Below are positions 34,922 to 44,766 of a DNA stretch of 64,000 nt, piece by piece. Each line of letters begins with the position of its first letter. Positions within the stretch are counted from its first letter, which is position 1. This stretch comes from Serratia inhibens (GTDB lineage: Bacteria; Pseudomonadota; Gammaproteobacteria; Enterobacterales; Enterobacteriaceae), in the NCBI RefSeq assembly GCF_003591175.1, contig NZ_QYYG01000001.1, forward strand, positions 682,001-746,000. The letters run 5' to 3'. Under the pieces are notes generated by a model. That model searched no databases. It was given only the letters and a program-made list of their open reading frames with translations, and was not told the origin of the DNA. The position numbers were made by a program, and so were the translations under genes.

Positions 34922-35862
34922 TCACTGTCGCCGGGAGCCTGGGCGGTTTCCGGCGTCACTTCGCTCAGCCATTCCTGGTTCAAGGTTTCACTGTCCCCCA
35001 GGTAGTCCAGCAGCCAGGCCATCGCCGGCGATGGGGTATTCTGCTGCCAGGTCAGGCAGCATGGGCTGGCGGGAAATGGCTGTTGCAGTTGCAGCGCCAC
35101 CAGCTCACCGCGCCTCACCAACGGCAGCACCTGATGCGCAGGCATCATGCCGACGCACAAGCCAGCGCACAAGCAATCCACCGCAGATGCCCAATCCGGC
35201 ACCACCAACCGCCGCTGGTTATCCAGCGTCCAGGTAACCCGTTTGGGCAGATTGCGCGAGGTATCCTCCAGACACAGGGAAGGGAAAGGCCGGAGCTGAT
35301 CATCGTTCAGCAGGCCATCCAACGCCGCCAATGGATGCTGCGGGCCGGCGACACACAGCCAGCGCATATCGCCCATGTCACGAAAGGCAAAACCGCCGCC
35401 GACAGGCACCGCTCGCGTAGCGCCGATCGCCATATCGGCGCGGCCGTCCACCAACGCATCCCACACGCCGTTAAACACTTCCGGTTGGATCAGCAGCTCA
35501 ACATCGGGGAAATGGCGGTAAAAATCCAACACCAGCCGGCGGCTGCGCTGCGGCTTGACGATGATATCCACCGCAATTTTTAATTGGCCGCGCCAACCAT
35601 TGGCCACTTGCTGGCACTGCCTGCGAGTGTCGAGCATTTTTTTGATGACACCACGCGCCTCCTGAATAAACAGCACGCCGGCCGGCGTCAGCTCTACATC
35701 ACGATGACGCCGCTCAAATAGCGGTACCGCCAACCATTGTTCCAGTTGCCGCACGGTATAGCTCACCGCCGAAGGCACCCGGTGCAGTTCCTGCGCCGCC
35801 GCACTGAAGCTGCCGGTGCGGGCGACCGCATCCACTACATCAAGAGAATATTCAGACCACAT
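34918..35862 (-). CDS. punR: LysR-family regulator PunR (YdhB)
   Basis: A 314-residue LTTR (E. coli 310) starting [20 protein letters not shown], with helix-turn-helix [20 protein letters not shown] and conserved [11 protein letters not shown] and CCLTWQQN segments. In E. coli YdhB/PunR activates the divergent nucleoside exporter/importer gene ydhC (punC). The same divergent pair is kept here, across 124 bp. The start at 35862 excludes an AUG 30 bp upstream that is not conserved. Confidence 0.92.
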   Translation of the reverse strand: MWSEYSLDVVDAVARTGSFSAAAQELHRVPSAVSYTVRQLEQWLAVPLFERRHRDVELTPAGVLFIQEARGVIKKMLDTRRQCQQVANGWRGQLKIAVDIIVKPQRSRRLVLDFYRHFPDVELLIQPEVFNGVWDALVDGRADMAIGATRAVPVGGGFAFRDMGDMRWLCVAGPQHPLAALDGLLNDDQLRPFPSLCLEDTSRNLPKRVTWTLDNQRRLVVPDWASAVDCLCAGLCVGMMPAHQVLPLVRRGELVALQLQQPFPASPCCLTWQQNTPSPAMAWLLDYLGDSETLNQEWLSEVTPETAQAPGDSD

Positions 35863-35986
35863 GGTTTTTGCCTTCAATTTTTTTAACAGCACTTCGCAAA
35901 TATTACCGTTTCACAAGCAGAGATCCAGCCGGATACACTTGCCGGCGCTAAAAACCTGCGACAATAAAATATTAATGAGAAATACC

Positions 35987-37195
35987 ATGCGAAATTCCTT
36001 TGGTTTTATGTTCTATCTTGCCGGCCTGAGCATGCTGGGTTACCTGGCCACCGACATGTATCTGCCCGCCTTTGGCGTCATGCAGCAAGATCTGCAAATT
36101 TCCGCCGGCGCAATCAGCGCCAGCCTGAGCATTTTCCTGGCCGGTTTTGCCTTTGCCCAACTGCTCTGGGGGCCGCTCTCCGATAATTTGGGCCGTAAAC
36201 CCGTGCTGCTGATTGGCCTGGCGTTGTTTGCCCTGGGTTGCCTCGGCATGCTGTGGGTGCAGAATGCCGTCCAGTTGTGGTCATTGCGCTTTATTCAGGC
36301 AATCGGTGTGTGCTCTGCCGCCGTCACCTGGCAGGCGTTGGTCATTGACCGCTACCGTGAAGGCAAAGCCAATCGCGTATTCGCCACCATTATGCCGCTG
36401 GTAGCACTGTCGCCTGCTCTGGCGCCGCTGGTCGGCGCCTGGCTGCTGAACCATATGGGATGGCGGGCAATTTTCGCCGTTCTACTGGGTATCACCGTCA
36501 TTTTGCTGCTGCCGACGCTGTTGCTGAAGGAAAGCGCCAAAAGCGCGCCATCTGCCCAGCCCAAAAACACCCTGAGCTTCTGCCAACTGCTGAAGTCGCC
36601 GGTTTTCAGCGGTAACGTCACCATCTTTGCCGCCTGCTCTGCCGGTTTTTTTGCCTGGCTGACCGGCTCGCCGTTTATTCTTGGCGATATGGGTTACAGC
36701 CCCAATGATATTGGCCTGAGCTATGTCCCGCAGACGCTGGCATTCTTGTTGGGCGGTTACGGTTGCCGTACGGCGTTAAATCGCATTAATGGCAACACCC
36801 TGCTGCCGTGGCTGCTGGTAGGTTATGGCATCAGCATGGTGGCGTTATATCTGGTGGCAACAATGACCGAGCCTACGCTGACCACATTATTGATTCCATT
36901 CTGTTTGATGGCGCTGGTCAACGGAGCCTGCTACCCGATCGTAGTGGCGAATGCGTTGATGCCCTTCCCGGAAGCCACGGGCAAAGCCGCAGCCCTGCAA
37001 AATACATTGCAGTTGGGTTTGTGCTTTGTCGCCAGCCTATTGGTTTCGGCCTTTATAGCCCAACCGCTGTTGGCGACGGTAACGGTGATGGTTTCAACGG
37101 TCGTATTAGCCGCGTTGGGCTATATGTTGCAACGGGGAAAAGTGATTGATAATGCACAGACGGTGCGACAGGAACATGCTAACCCTGCGTCATAA
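35987..37195 (+). CDS. punC: MFS purine-nucleoside transporter PunC (YdhC)
   Basis: A 402-residue MFS protein of the Bcr/CflA family (E. coli 403), with 12 membrane segments. It has the motif [17 protein letters not shown] between helices 2 and 3, the DMYLPAF motif in helix 1 and [13 protein letters not shown]. In E. coli it is the PunR-activated purine transporter. The ATG at 35987 has AATGAGAA; an in-frame ATG 12 bp upstream is possible. Confidence 0.92.
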   Translation: MRNSFGFMFYLAGLSMLGYLATDMYLPAFGVMQQDLQISAGAISASLSIFLAGFAFAQLLWGPLSDNLGRKPVLLIGLALFALGCLGMLWVQNAVQLWSLRFIQAIGVCSAAVTWQALVIDRYREGKANRVFATIMPLVALSPALAPLVGAWLLNHMGWRAIFAVLLGITVILLLPTLLLKESAKSAPSAQPKNTLSFCQLLKSPVFSGNVTIFAACSAGFFAWLTGSPFILGDMGYSPNDIGLSYVPQTLAFLLGGYGCRTALNRINGNTLLPWLLVGYGISMVALYLVATMTEPTLTTLLIPFCLMALVNGACYPIVVANALMPFPEATGKAAALQNTLQLGLCFVASLLVSAFIAQPLLATVTVMVSTVVLAALGYMLQRGKVIDNAQTVRQEHANPAS

Positions 37196-37248
37196 TTACC
37201 ATAGTTAATAATCACTTAAAGAATATTTTTGCCGAGTGCGATTTACGG

Positions 37249-37277
37249 TTGAGCCAGCGCCTCGGCAAGCCTATACT
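37249..37277 (+). promoter_or_regulatory. Likely cfa promoter with long leader
   Basis: TTGAGC (37249-37254), 17 bp, TATACT (37272-37277). The preceding C gives CTATACT, a sigma-S-favoured -10. Transcription would start ~37284, leaving ~250 nt of leader before cfa, as in E. coli, where cfa mRNA is controlled by sRNAs in its leader. Confidence 0.5.
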
Positions 37278-37537
37278 CAAAACGACCTTTTAAAATAACA
37301 CTTTTATAATCTTGTTATCACAAGTAGCTGTCGTGTACGCGTAAGGCGTCACACTTTTTTAAGAATTTGTTTATCCCGCGCCCATTGCGCTGGAGTCTTC
37401 TTAAAATTTTCCTCTGTTCATAGTCGGATATCAGACGCCACGGTGACCTTTCACCGTAGGTAAACGTATGCACCCGCAGAAATTATCTAAGCTATTTTTT
37501 GGCGGGTCATAAGTCAGAAGAAGGTGATGGAGAAGCT

Positions 37538-38689
37538 ATGAGTTCATCGTGTATAGAAGATGTGAGCATCCAGGACAACCAATGGTATCGTATCGCTCAT
37601 GAAATGCTCAGCATGGCCGGTATTGAAATAAACGGCTCACGCCCTTTCGATATTCAGGTTAAAAACCCTAATTTTTTTAAACGCGTGCTGCAGGAAGGTT
37701 CTCTCGGCTTGGGCGAAAGTTATATGGACGGCTGGTGGGAATGTGAACGGCTGGATATTTTCTTTGAACGCGTGGTCAGCGCCGGCCTGGAAAAGGAGCT
37801 CCCTCGCCATTTGAAAGACACTCTGCGTATTGCCGCCGCGCGATTAACCAATTTGCAATCGAAGAAACGCGCCTGGATTGTCGGTAAGGAACATTACGAT
37901 CTGGGAAACGATCTTTTTACGCTGATGCTCGATCCCTATATGCAATATTCCTGTGCCTATTGGAAAGAGGCGACCACGCTCGAAGAAGCGCAGGAAGCCA
38001 AGCTGCGAATGATTTGCGAAAAACTGCAGCTGCAACCCGGCATGAAATTACTGGATATCGGCTGCGGTTGGGGCGGTCTTTCCGCCTTTGCAGCGAAAAA
38101 CTATGGCGTTTCCGTCGTGGGCGTAACCATCTCCGCCGAACAGCAAAAGCTGGCGCAGGTGCGCTGCGCCGGGCTGGACGTTGAAATCCTGCTAAAGGAC
38201 TATCGCGATTTGCACCAGCAGTTTGATCGCATTGCCTCCGTCGGTATGTTTGAACACGTTGGCCCCAAAAATTATCGCACCTACTTCAAAGTGGTAGAGC
38301 GTAATTTAAAACCGGACGGCCTTTTCCTGCTGCATACCATTGGTTCGAATCGGACAGATATGAATGTTGATCCGTGGATCAACAAATATATCTTCCCGAA
38401 TGGTTGCCTGCCTTCAATCACGCATATAGCCGAAGCCAGCGAGGGTCGTTTCGTGATGGAGGACTGGCACAATATTGGCGCCGATTACGATCGTACGCTA
38501 ATGGCCTGGTACGAGCGTTTCAGGCAGGCGTGGCCGCAACTTGCCGAGCGTTATTCAGAACGTTTCGAACGCATGTTCAGCTATTATCTGAATGCCTGCG
38601 CAGGTGCGTTCCGCGCGCGTCAGATTCAACTGTGGCAGGTGGTATTCAGCCCGAAAGGGGTTGAAGACGGTATCCGCGTCCCGCGCTGA
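37538..38689 (+). CDS. cfa: Cyclopropane fatty acid synthase Cfa
   Basis: A 383-residue enzyme (E. coli 382) that methylenates double bonds of membrane phospholipid acyl chains using SAM, increasing acid and stress tolerance. The SAM motif LLDIGCGWGGLSAFAAKNYG (about 168-187), the EHVGPKNY loop and the conserved Cys region NACAGAFRARQIQLWQ are complete. The ATG at 37538 (MSSSCIED) follows AGGTGATGGAGAAG. A strong terminator follows. Confidence 0.96.
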   Translation: MSSSCIEDVSIQDNQWYRIAHEMLSMAGIEINGSRPFDIQVKNPNFFKRVLQEGSLGLGESYMDGWWECERLDIFFERVVSAGLEKELPRHLKDTLRIAAARLTNLQSKKRAWIVGKEHYDLGNDLFTLMLDPYMQYSCAYWKEATTLEEAQEAKLRMICEKLQLQPGMKLLDIGCGWGGLSAFAAKNYGVSVVGVTISAEQQKLAQVRCAGLDVEILLKDYRDLHQQFDRIASVGMFEHVGPKNYRTYFKVVERNLKPDGLFLLHTIGSNRTDMNVDPWINKYIFPNGCLPSITHIAEASEGRFVMEDWHNIGADYDRTLMAWYERFRQAWPQLAERYSERFERMFSYYLNACAGAFRARQIQLWQVVFSPKGVEDGIRVPR

Positions 38690-38708
38690 TTAATACCAAG
38701 CCATAACG

Positions 38709-38739
38709 AAACGACCCCGGTTTTCGCCGGGGTCGTTTT
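38709..38739. terminator. cfa terminator
   Basis: AAACGACCCCGG, TTTTCG and CCGGGGTCGTTT: a 12-bp stem ending in TTTTA, usable from either side. Confidence 0.8.
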
Positions 38740-38764
38740 ATATTATTCGCCAAACAATGATTGA

Positions 38765-39061
38765 TCAGCCGCAATAAACCCGAATGATTTTATCATCGCT
38801 GTCGCCCAGGAAGTTCAGACGACGCAGGTTAAAGTCCATAGTAACGGCCGAATTGTACGGAATAGCGCGTACCTGAGATTCAATCTGAACGCCTTCCAAA
38901 GCCGACATCGGTTTACCGACGTAACTCTGGTATTGCGCGGCACCGCAGGTATCACTTTCTGCATCTACGGCCTGATTGGCCGCGCCCTGCTCAGGTGAAC
39001 TGCTACAGGCACTCAGCGCCAGCAGCGCCGTTAACATTAACGTTTTCCCATAAAACTTCAC
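38765..39061 (-). CDS. I78-family peptidase inhibitor lipoprotein
   Basis: A 98-residue lipoprotein with lipobox LSAC (Cys19), a Ser/Glu-rich linker and the I78 inhibitor fold, with CGAAQYQSYVGKPMSAL at the start of the domain and a final Cys making the expected disulfide. Family members inhibit subtilisin-type serine proteases. A GTG at 39061 follows GAGGAG. It sits between cfa and ribC, which are adjacent in E. coli. It may protect the envelope from secreted proteases. Confidence 0.82.
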   Translation of the reverse strand: MKFYGKTLMLTALLALSACSSSPEQGAANQAVDAESDTCGAAQYQSYVGKPMSALEGVQIESQVRAIPYNSAVTMDFNLRRLNFLGDSDDKIIRVYCG

Positions 39062-39089
39062 GCGGTTACTCCTCTGTGGTTATTGTCCG

Positions 39090-39740
39090 TCAGATCTTCT
39101 GCGCCAGCGCGCTCGCCGTCGCCATTGCCGCTTCGCGGCTCGCCAACACCCGCTCAACGGTGTCTACCACCGCCTGCGTTTGCGGATCGATCTCAATATT
39201 CACCTTGTCGCCCAGGCGTTTTTTACCCAGCGTGGTGCGGTCAAGCGTTTCCGGGATCAGATGGACGCAGAAACGGTTATTCACCACCTCCCCGATCGTC
39301 AGGCTAATACCGTCAATGCCAATAAAACCTTTATGCAGAACGTATTTCATCAGTTCCGCATCCGGCATGCGCAGCCATACCTGACGATTATTTTCGGAGG
39401 TATAAATCTTGGCGACTTCCGCCGTGCAGATAATATGGCCGGACATCAGGTGGCCGCCAATTTCATCGTTGAATTTGGCCGCTCTTTCGATATTGACCAC
39501 GTCCCCCAAAGCCAGTTCGCCGAGATTGGTCAGGCGCAACGTTTCTTTGATCAGATCAAAACTGACGCGGTTGCCTTCCACCGCGGTGACGGTCAGGCAG
39601 CAGCCATTATGGGACACCGACGCCCCGAGCTCCAGCCCTGGCAGCAGTTCCGCAGGCATCTCGATGACGTGGGTGCGGAAGTTGGATTTTTCATCAATGG
39701 CGACCAGCGGCGCGGTGCCTTGTACGATACCGGTGAACAT
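39090..39740 (-). CDS. ribC: Riboflavin synthase alpha chain
   Basis: A 216-residue protein (E. coli 213, also called ribE) that dismutates lumazine to riboflavin. Two lumazine-binding repeats are visible: [12 protein letters not shown] with [10 protein letters not shown], and the second half GHIICTAEV with [12 protein letters not shown]. The ATG at 39740 gives the canonical MFTGI start. It is divergent from mdtK across a 240-bp gap, as in E. coli. Confidence 0.95.
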   Translation of the reverse strand: MFTGIVQGTAPLVAIDEKSNFRTHVIEMPAELLPGLELGASVSHNGCCLTVTAVEGNRVSFDLIKETLRLTNLGELALGDVVNIERAAKFNDEIGGHLMSGHIICTAEVAKIYTSENNRQVWLRMPDAELMKYVLHKGFIGIDGISLTIGEVVNNRFCVHLIPETLDRTTLGKKRLGDKVNIEIDPQTQAVVDTVERVLASREAAMATASALAQKI

Positions 39741-39980
39741 GTGAGCCTCTTCTTTCTGAAAATGTTTAGCGCTTGGGGCAGTTTGCCCCAGTTGGCGTGG
39801 AAAACCAAACCCGGGGAGGCAAAAAATCCGCGCCTGCGCATTTAATAACTATTTCGTCACAACATTTGCTTAACGACGCCGAGCGCGTACAATCTTTTGG
39901 ACAAAATTCCGCTATTTTTAATTGTTGTCCTTTCGCGACGACCCTCCCCTCAATCATAAATAAATAGAAAAGGTGTATGC

Positions 39981-41357
39981 GTGCAGAAGTACTTCATTGA
40001 AGCGCGTAGTTTATTGGCCCTCGCAATTCCGGTAATCATCGCGCAAATATCACAAACCGCAATGGGCGTGGTCGATACCATTATGGCCGGAGCTTATAGC
40101 GCCACGGATATGGCCGCCGTCGCCGTCGGTACCTCTATCTGGCTACCGGCCATTCTGTTCGGCCACGGCCTGCTGCTGGCGCTAACTCCGGTGATCGCGC
40201 AGCTTAACGGCGCCGGCCGCCGCGACCGCATTGCTCATCAGGTACGCCAGGGGTTTTGGCTGGCTTCTGCGGTCTCTGTCCTGATCATTTTCGTGCTGTA
40301 TAACAGCAAGTTCGTGATCGACATGATGCACAATATCGATCCGCAGTTGGCGGATAAAGCCGTTGGCTACCTGCATGCCATCATGTGGGGAGCGCCGGGC
40401 TATCTGTTCTTCCAGGTGCTGCGCGGCCAATGTGAAGGGCTGTCGAAAACCAAACCCGGCATGGTGATTGGTTTTCTCGGCCTGCTGGTCAATATCCCGA
40501 TTAACTATATTTTCATCTACGGCAAGTTCGGTATGCCTGAGCTGGGCGGCGTCGGCTGCGGCGTGGCGACCGGTAGCGTCTACTGGTTCATGTTCCTGGC
40601 AATGCGCTGGTACGTAAAACGCGCACCGTCGCAACGTGACATCCTGCCGCACGAAGGCAGCAACCGCAGCCCGGATTGGCCGGCGATGAAACGTCTCATC
40701 GGCATCGGTTTGCCGGTGGCGTTGGCACTGTTTTTTGAGGTGACGCTGTTCGCCATCGTCGCCCTGCTGGTCTCGCCGCTGGGCATCGTTTCCGTGGCCG
40801 GGCACCAGATCGCGCTGAACTTCAGTGCATTGATGTTCGTACTGCCGCTGTCGCTCGGCGTCAGCGCCACCATTCGCGTCGGCTATCGGCTCGGCGAAGG
40901 CGCGGTCGAAGGCGCGCGGATTGCCGCCTATGCGGCTATCGGCGTAGGTATCCTGATGGCCTGTTGCACCGCACTGTTTACCGCCACCTTCCGCGAACAA
41001 ATCGCCCTGCTGTACAACGACAGCCCGGCGGTGGTGGCTATGGCATCGCACCTGATGTTGCTTGCGGCCATTTATCAGATTTCCGATTCGATCCAGGTGA
41101 TCGGCAGCGGTATCCTGCGCGGTTATAAAGATACCCGGTCGATCTTCTTCATCACCTTTATCGCTTATTGGGTGCTGGGCCTGCCAAGTGGCTATGTGTT
41201 GGCGCTGACCGATGTTCTGGTGCCGGCAATGGGGCCAAGCGGATTCTGGATTGGCTTTATCATCGGCCTGACCTTTGCCGCCATCATGATGGCGGCGCGC
41301 ATGCGCTGGCTGCAAAAACAGCCCGCTGCGCTGATCCTGCAGCGTTCCGCCCGCTAA
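39981..41357 (+). CDS. mdtK: MATE multidrug efflux pump MdtK (NorM)
   Basis: A 458-residue MATE transporter (E. coli 457) with 12 membrane helices. It begins GTG (39981) behind AAAAGGTG and reads [20 protein letters not shown]. Family marks include the [13 protein letters not shown] motif of helix 2 and the [13 protein letters not shown] segment in the second half. It exports fluoroquinolones and other cations against Na+ or H+. A hairpin and three valine tRNA genes follow, as with valVW in E. coli. Confidence 0.95.
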   Translation: MQKYFIEARSLLALAIPVIIAQISQTAMGVVDTIMAGAYSATDMAAVAVGTSIWLPAILFGHGLLLALTPVIAQLNGAGRRDRIAHQVRQGFWLASAVSVLIIFVLYNSKFVIDMMHNIDPQLADKAVGYLHAIMWGAPGYLFFQVLRGQCEGLSKTKPGMVIGFLGLLVNIPINYIFIYGKFGMPELGGVGCGVATGSVYWFMFLAMRWYVKRAPSQRDILPHEGSNRSPDWPAMKRLIGIGLPVALALFFEVTLFAIVALLVSPLGIVSVAGHQIALNFSALMFVLPLSLGVSATIRVGYRLGEGAVEGARIAAYAAIGVGILMACCTALFTATFREQIALLYNDSPAVVAMASHLMLLAAIYQISDSIQVIGSGILRGYKDTRSIFFITFIAYWVLGLPSGYVLALTDVLVPAMGPSGFWIGFIIGLTFAAIMMAARMRWLQKQPAALILQRSAR

Positions 41358-41361
41358 ACTT

Positions 41362-41393
41362 CGCCACCGGCCGGTGGGTTCTGCCGCCGGTGG
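41362..41393 (+). terminator. mdtK terminator
   Basis: GCCACCGGC and GCCGGTGGC flank a loop and are followed by TTCTTCG, 5 bp after the stop. Confidence 0.55.
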
Positions 41394-41549
41394 CTTCTTC
41401 GTCCATGTTTGCAGAAAAAAACGCCGCACTGCACACAAGCTCAGCAATCGCGTGAAATACCGGATAAAATTACGTTTTTCCCCTTGCCAGCACGCGGGTA
41501 GCTCGTTAATATTCGTCCCCGCTGTCAGCCATGACAGCCAGGAAAAAAT

Positions 41550-41626
41550 GCGTCCGTAGCTCAGTTGGTTAGAGCACCACCTTGACATGGTGGGGGTCGG
41601 TGGTTCGAGTCCACTCGGACGCACCA
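41550..41626 (+). tRNA. valV: tRNA-Val (GAC), copy 1
   Basis: 77 nt including encoded CCA. The acceptor arm GCGTCCG/CGGACGC, the D-arm GCTC...GAGC, the anticodon stem CCACC/GGTGG with loop TTGACAT, and the T-arm with GGTTCGAGTCC all pair. The anticodon GAC is at 41584-41586. E. coli has two such genes (valV, valW) here. Confidence 0.97.
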
Positions 41627-41646
41627 AATTCCTGAAGCAGTACAGT

Positions 41647-41723
41647 GCGTCCGTAGCTCAGTTGGTTAGAGCACCACCTTGACATGGTGGGGGTCGGTGG
41701 TTCGAGTCCACTCGGACGCACCA
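41647..41723 (+). tRNA. valW: tRNA-Val (GAC), copy 2
   Basis: Identical to copy 1 over 77 nt; anticodon GAC at 41681-41683. The 20-nt spacer before it is nearly identical to the next spacer, so each unit is 97 bp. Confidence 0.97.
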
Positions 41724-41743
41724 AATTTCTGAAGCAGTGCAGT

Positions 41744-41820
41744 GCGTCCGTAGCTCAGTTGGTTAGAGCACCACCTTGACATGGTGGGGGTCGGTGGTTC
41801 GAGTCCACTCGGACGCACCA
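41744..41820 (+). tRNA. tRNA-Val (GAC), copy 3
   Basis: Identical to the other two copies; anticodon GAC at 41778-41780. It is a third copy relative to E. coli, most simply made by a tandem 97-bp duplication. Confidence 0.97.
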
Positions 41821-41960
41821 AATCATAATTCCCTCTGGTTTACCCTTTCTGTTCGATACTTCCATTACCTTAAACTGCCCATGCGATCGCGTAAGTTTGC
41901 TTGTCTAACCGCTAGCCGCACCCGATATCATCAGGGCGAACACTTTTCAGGACAGGTTTA

Positions 41961-42266
41961 ATGCTGATATTTACCGCTGAGACTCCGTTTGAAAAACTCG
42001 ACAATGGCCTCCTCCGCCGCCAGGGCATAATGAGCGATGGCGCCCAGGCTGCAGAAGTCAAATTCGAAGCCGGCACCTTCGGGCAATTGCAAAAGCGGCT
42101 GCACGCATTACAAACACGGGTAGTTTCCGGGGAGTTTGAATTCACCGTTGGCGGTGATACTCAGATCCTGGTGGCCGGTGAAACGATCGTCATTCCCGCC
42201 AACACCGCCAGCGGATGCTTCTGTCTGACCGCCGGCACGCTGCTGGAAATCGTCGCGGCAGATTGA
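41961..42266 (+). CDS. Small cupin-like protein
   Basis: A 101-residue single-domain protein with an RmlC-like cupin pattern (VKFEAGTFGQLQ, VVSGEFEFTVGGD, LVAGETIVIPANTASG). The usual cupin His ligands are not evident, so it may not bind metal. The start at 41961 follows CAGGACAGG. It lies between the valine tRNA cluster and pykF. No function can be assigned. Confidence 0.65.
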   Translation: MLIFTAETPFEKLDNGLLRRQGIMSDGAQAAEVKFEAGTFGQLQKRLHALQTRVVSGEFEFTVGGDTQILVAGETIVIPANTASGCFCLTAGTLLEIVAAD

Positions 42267-42410
42267 GCGCGACAATTGTGGCGTTCACAGTAAGGTTATT
42301 TGCGCAACAAACACCTGCTGGTGATTTGCATTTGCGCCACATTTGCTGCTGATTTGACGGTTCCGCCGTTGATCACCGGTTTTTTATTTTGTTTCCCGTC
42401 GCTTAGCCTT

Positions 42411-42447
42411 TATAATGCGCAACGTCTTTCAGTTGAATGGTTTCAGC
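42411..42447 (+). promoter_or_regulatory. pykF promoter -10 and Cra (FruR) site
   Basis: TATAAT lies at 42411-42416, and GTTGAATGGTTTCAGC at 42432-42447 fits the Cra operator (TGAAnnGnTTCA core) and the E. coli pykF site as remembered. The site sits just downstream of the promoter, consistent with repression. The 404-bp gap between the cupin gene and pykF has no other gene; the leader is ~250 nt. Confidence 0.7.
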
Positions 42448-42670
42448 CCTTGATCTGCGAAAACGCAATAACAACACATTTTCATCTCATCATGTTGCGC
42501 AGCATCCCTACGCCCCGGCGCGGGCTGAATTTTTCCGCCCCATTTCAACTCTGGTCACCTATCCTTAACTGTGTTTTGCACCACCAGGCACGACTCAAAT
42601 TCCATACCGGTGGCCTGGCCGCTGGTTTTATTCGTTTTTTTATCCATCACAACTTGTAGAAAACTCCGTC

Positions 42671-44083
42671 ATGAAAAAGACCAAAATTGTTTGTACCATC
42701 GGTCCAAAAACCGAATCGGAAGAAATGCTGACCAACCTGCTCAATGCAGGCATGAACGTAATGCGCCTTAACTTCTCCCACGGCGATTACGAAGAACACG
42801 GCAACCGCATCAAGAACATGCGCGCCGTCATCGCGAAAACCGGTAAAAACGCCGGCATCCTGCTGGACACCAAAGGCCCTGAAATCCGCACCATGAAGCT
42901 GGAAGGCGGTAAAGACGCGGCGCTGGTCGCCGGCCAGACCTTCACTTTCACTACCGACCAAAGCGTTATCGGCAATACCGAACGCGTTGCGGTTACCTAC
43001 TCCGGCTTCGCCGCCGATCTGAAAATCGGCAATACCGTGCTGGTTGACGATGGCCTGATCGGCATGGAAGTCACTAACGTGACCGAGAACGAAGTGATCT
43101 GTAAAGTGCTGAACAGCGGTGACCTGGGCGAAAACAAAGGCGTTAACCTGCCGGGCGTTTCCATTCAACTGCCTGCGCTGGCTGAAAAAGACAAACGCGA
43201 CCTGATTTTCGGCTGCGAACAAGGCGTCGACTTCGTTGCCGCTTCCTTTATCCGCAAGCGTTCCGACGTGCTGGAAATCCGCGAACATTTGAAAGCCCAC
43301 GGCGGCGAGCAGATTCAGATCATCTCCAAAATTGAAAACCAGGAAGGCCTGAACAATTTCGACGAGATCCTCGAAGCTTCCGACGGCATCATGGTAGCTC
43401 GTGGCGATCTGGGCGTAGAAATCCCGGTAGAAGAAGTGATCTTCGCTCAGAAGATGATGATCGAAAAATGCAATCGCGCACGTAAAGTGGTGATCACCGC
43501 CACCCAAATGCTGGATTCAATGATCAAGAACCCACGCCCTACCCGTGCTGAAGCCGGCGACGTGGCGAACGCCATTCTGGACGGTACCGACGCCGTTATG
43601 CTGTCAGGCGAGAGCGCCAAGGGCAAATACCCGCTTGAAGCCGTGACCATTATGGCCACCATCTGCGAGCGCACCGATCGTGTGATGCCAAGCCGTATCG
43701 ACAGCCTGAACGACAACCGCAAACTGCGCATCACCGAAGCCGTCTGCCGTGGCGCCGTTGAAACCGCAGAAAAACTGGACGCGCCATTGATTGTGGTTGC
43801 CACCAGCGGCGGTAAATCAGCCAAATCCGTGCGTAAATACTTCCCTAACGCCGTGATTCTGGCCCTGACTACCAATGAAGTTACCGCTCGCCAATTGATC
43901 CTGACCAAAGGCGTTACGCCGCAAATGGTCAAAGAAATCGCCTCTACCGACGACTTCTATCGCATTGGCAAAGAAGCTGCGCTGGCCAGCGGTCTGGCGC
44001 AAAAAGGCGACGTTGTGGTGATGGTTTCCGGTGCTCTGGTACCTAGCGGCACCACCAATACCGCCTCGGTACACGTGCTGTAA
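42671..44083 (+). CDS. pykF: Pyruvate kinase I PykF
   Basis: A 470-residue glycolytic enzyme, the same length as in E. coli, converting PEP and ADP to pyruvate and ATP, activated by fructose-1,6-bisphosphate. It starts [20 protein letters not shown] and has [13 protein letters not shown], the active-site segment [15 protein letters not shown] with the catalytic Lys, and [18 protein letters not shown]. The C-terminal regulatory domain is intact. Repression by Cra is inferred from the upstream site. Confidence 0.97.
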   Translation: MKKTKIVCTIGPKTESEEMLTNLLNAGMNVMRLNFSHGDYEEHGNRIKNMRAVIAKTGKNAGILLDTKGPEIRTMKLEGGKDAALVAGQTFTFTTDQSVIGNTERVAVTYSGFAADLKIGNTVLVDDGLIGMEVTNVTENEVICKVLNSGDLGENKGVNLPGVSIQLPALAEKDKRDLIFGCEQGVDFVAASFIRKRSDVLEIREHLKAHGGEQIQIISKIENQEGLNNFDEILEASDGIMVARGDLGVEIPVEEVIFAQKMMIEKCNRARKVVITATQMLDSMIKNPRPTRAEAGDVANAILDGTDAVMLSGESAKGKYPLEAVTIMATICERTDRVMPSRIDSLNDNRKLRITEAVCRGAVETAEKLDAPLIVVATSGGKSAKSVRKYFPNAVILALTTNEVTARQLILTKGVTPQMVKEIASTDDFYRIGKEAALASGLAQKGDVVVMVSGALVPSGTTNTASVHVL

Positions 44084-44112
44084 TATAAAACGTGACATAA
44101 TTGCCTTGACTA

Positions 44113-44138
44113 AAACGCCGCTTTGCGGCGTTTTTTTT
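44113..44138 (+). terminator. pykF terminator
   Basis: AAACGCCGC, TTT and GCGGCGTTT with eight T. Confidence 0.9.
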
Positions 44139-44320
44139 AGCAGTAGTAAACCCTTTTCTCAAAAACGCAACCGCCGATTGCTCATTATTTAGCTAATTAC
44201 AAATCGGAGTTGTCCCATGGAATCCAGCTGTTTTCCCTAGATTTTTTAACTATTCCGCAAAAGAAGATGCAAGTTTGAGCGAACGATCAAAATAAAGCAC
44301 TCCAATACAAAAAAATTATT

Positions 44321-44354
44321 CTCTTTCGAAAAAAGTTTGTGTAATACTTGTAAC
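44321..44354 (+). promoter_or_regulatory. lpp promoter region
   Basis: TTTGTGTAATACTTGTAACG is the same as the E. coli lpp -10 region; AATACT (44343-44348) is the -10. The flanking AT-rich tract (44240-44340) matches the known A/T-rich upstream region of this very strong promoter. The leader to the ATG is ~38 nt. Confidence 0.7.
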
Positions 44355-44370
44355 GCTACATGGAGATTAA

Positions 44371-44628
<258 letters not shown>

Positions 44629-44645
44629 GATAGCTTCGGTTATTG

Positions 44646-44676
44646 AAAACGGCGCACAATGTGCGCCGTTTTTTTT
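44646..44676 (+). terminator. lpp terminator
   Basis: AAAACGGCGCAC, AAT, GTGCGCCGTTTT and more T, 17 bp after the stop. Confidence 0.9.
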
Positions 44677-44766
44677 GTTTGCAACTCCCCCCTTTTCCCC
44701 TCGCTCCAGGCGAAAAAAAGGGTTCAGCACGCTGAACCCCTCAGAATCGTCAGTTATAACCCGTTT

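Noticed and set aside
40182..41627. 481-codon open reading antisense to mdtK running into the first tRNA gene
   Set aside because: Antisense of a membrane protein, rich in His/Gln/Arg, and it overlaps a tRNA gene.
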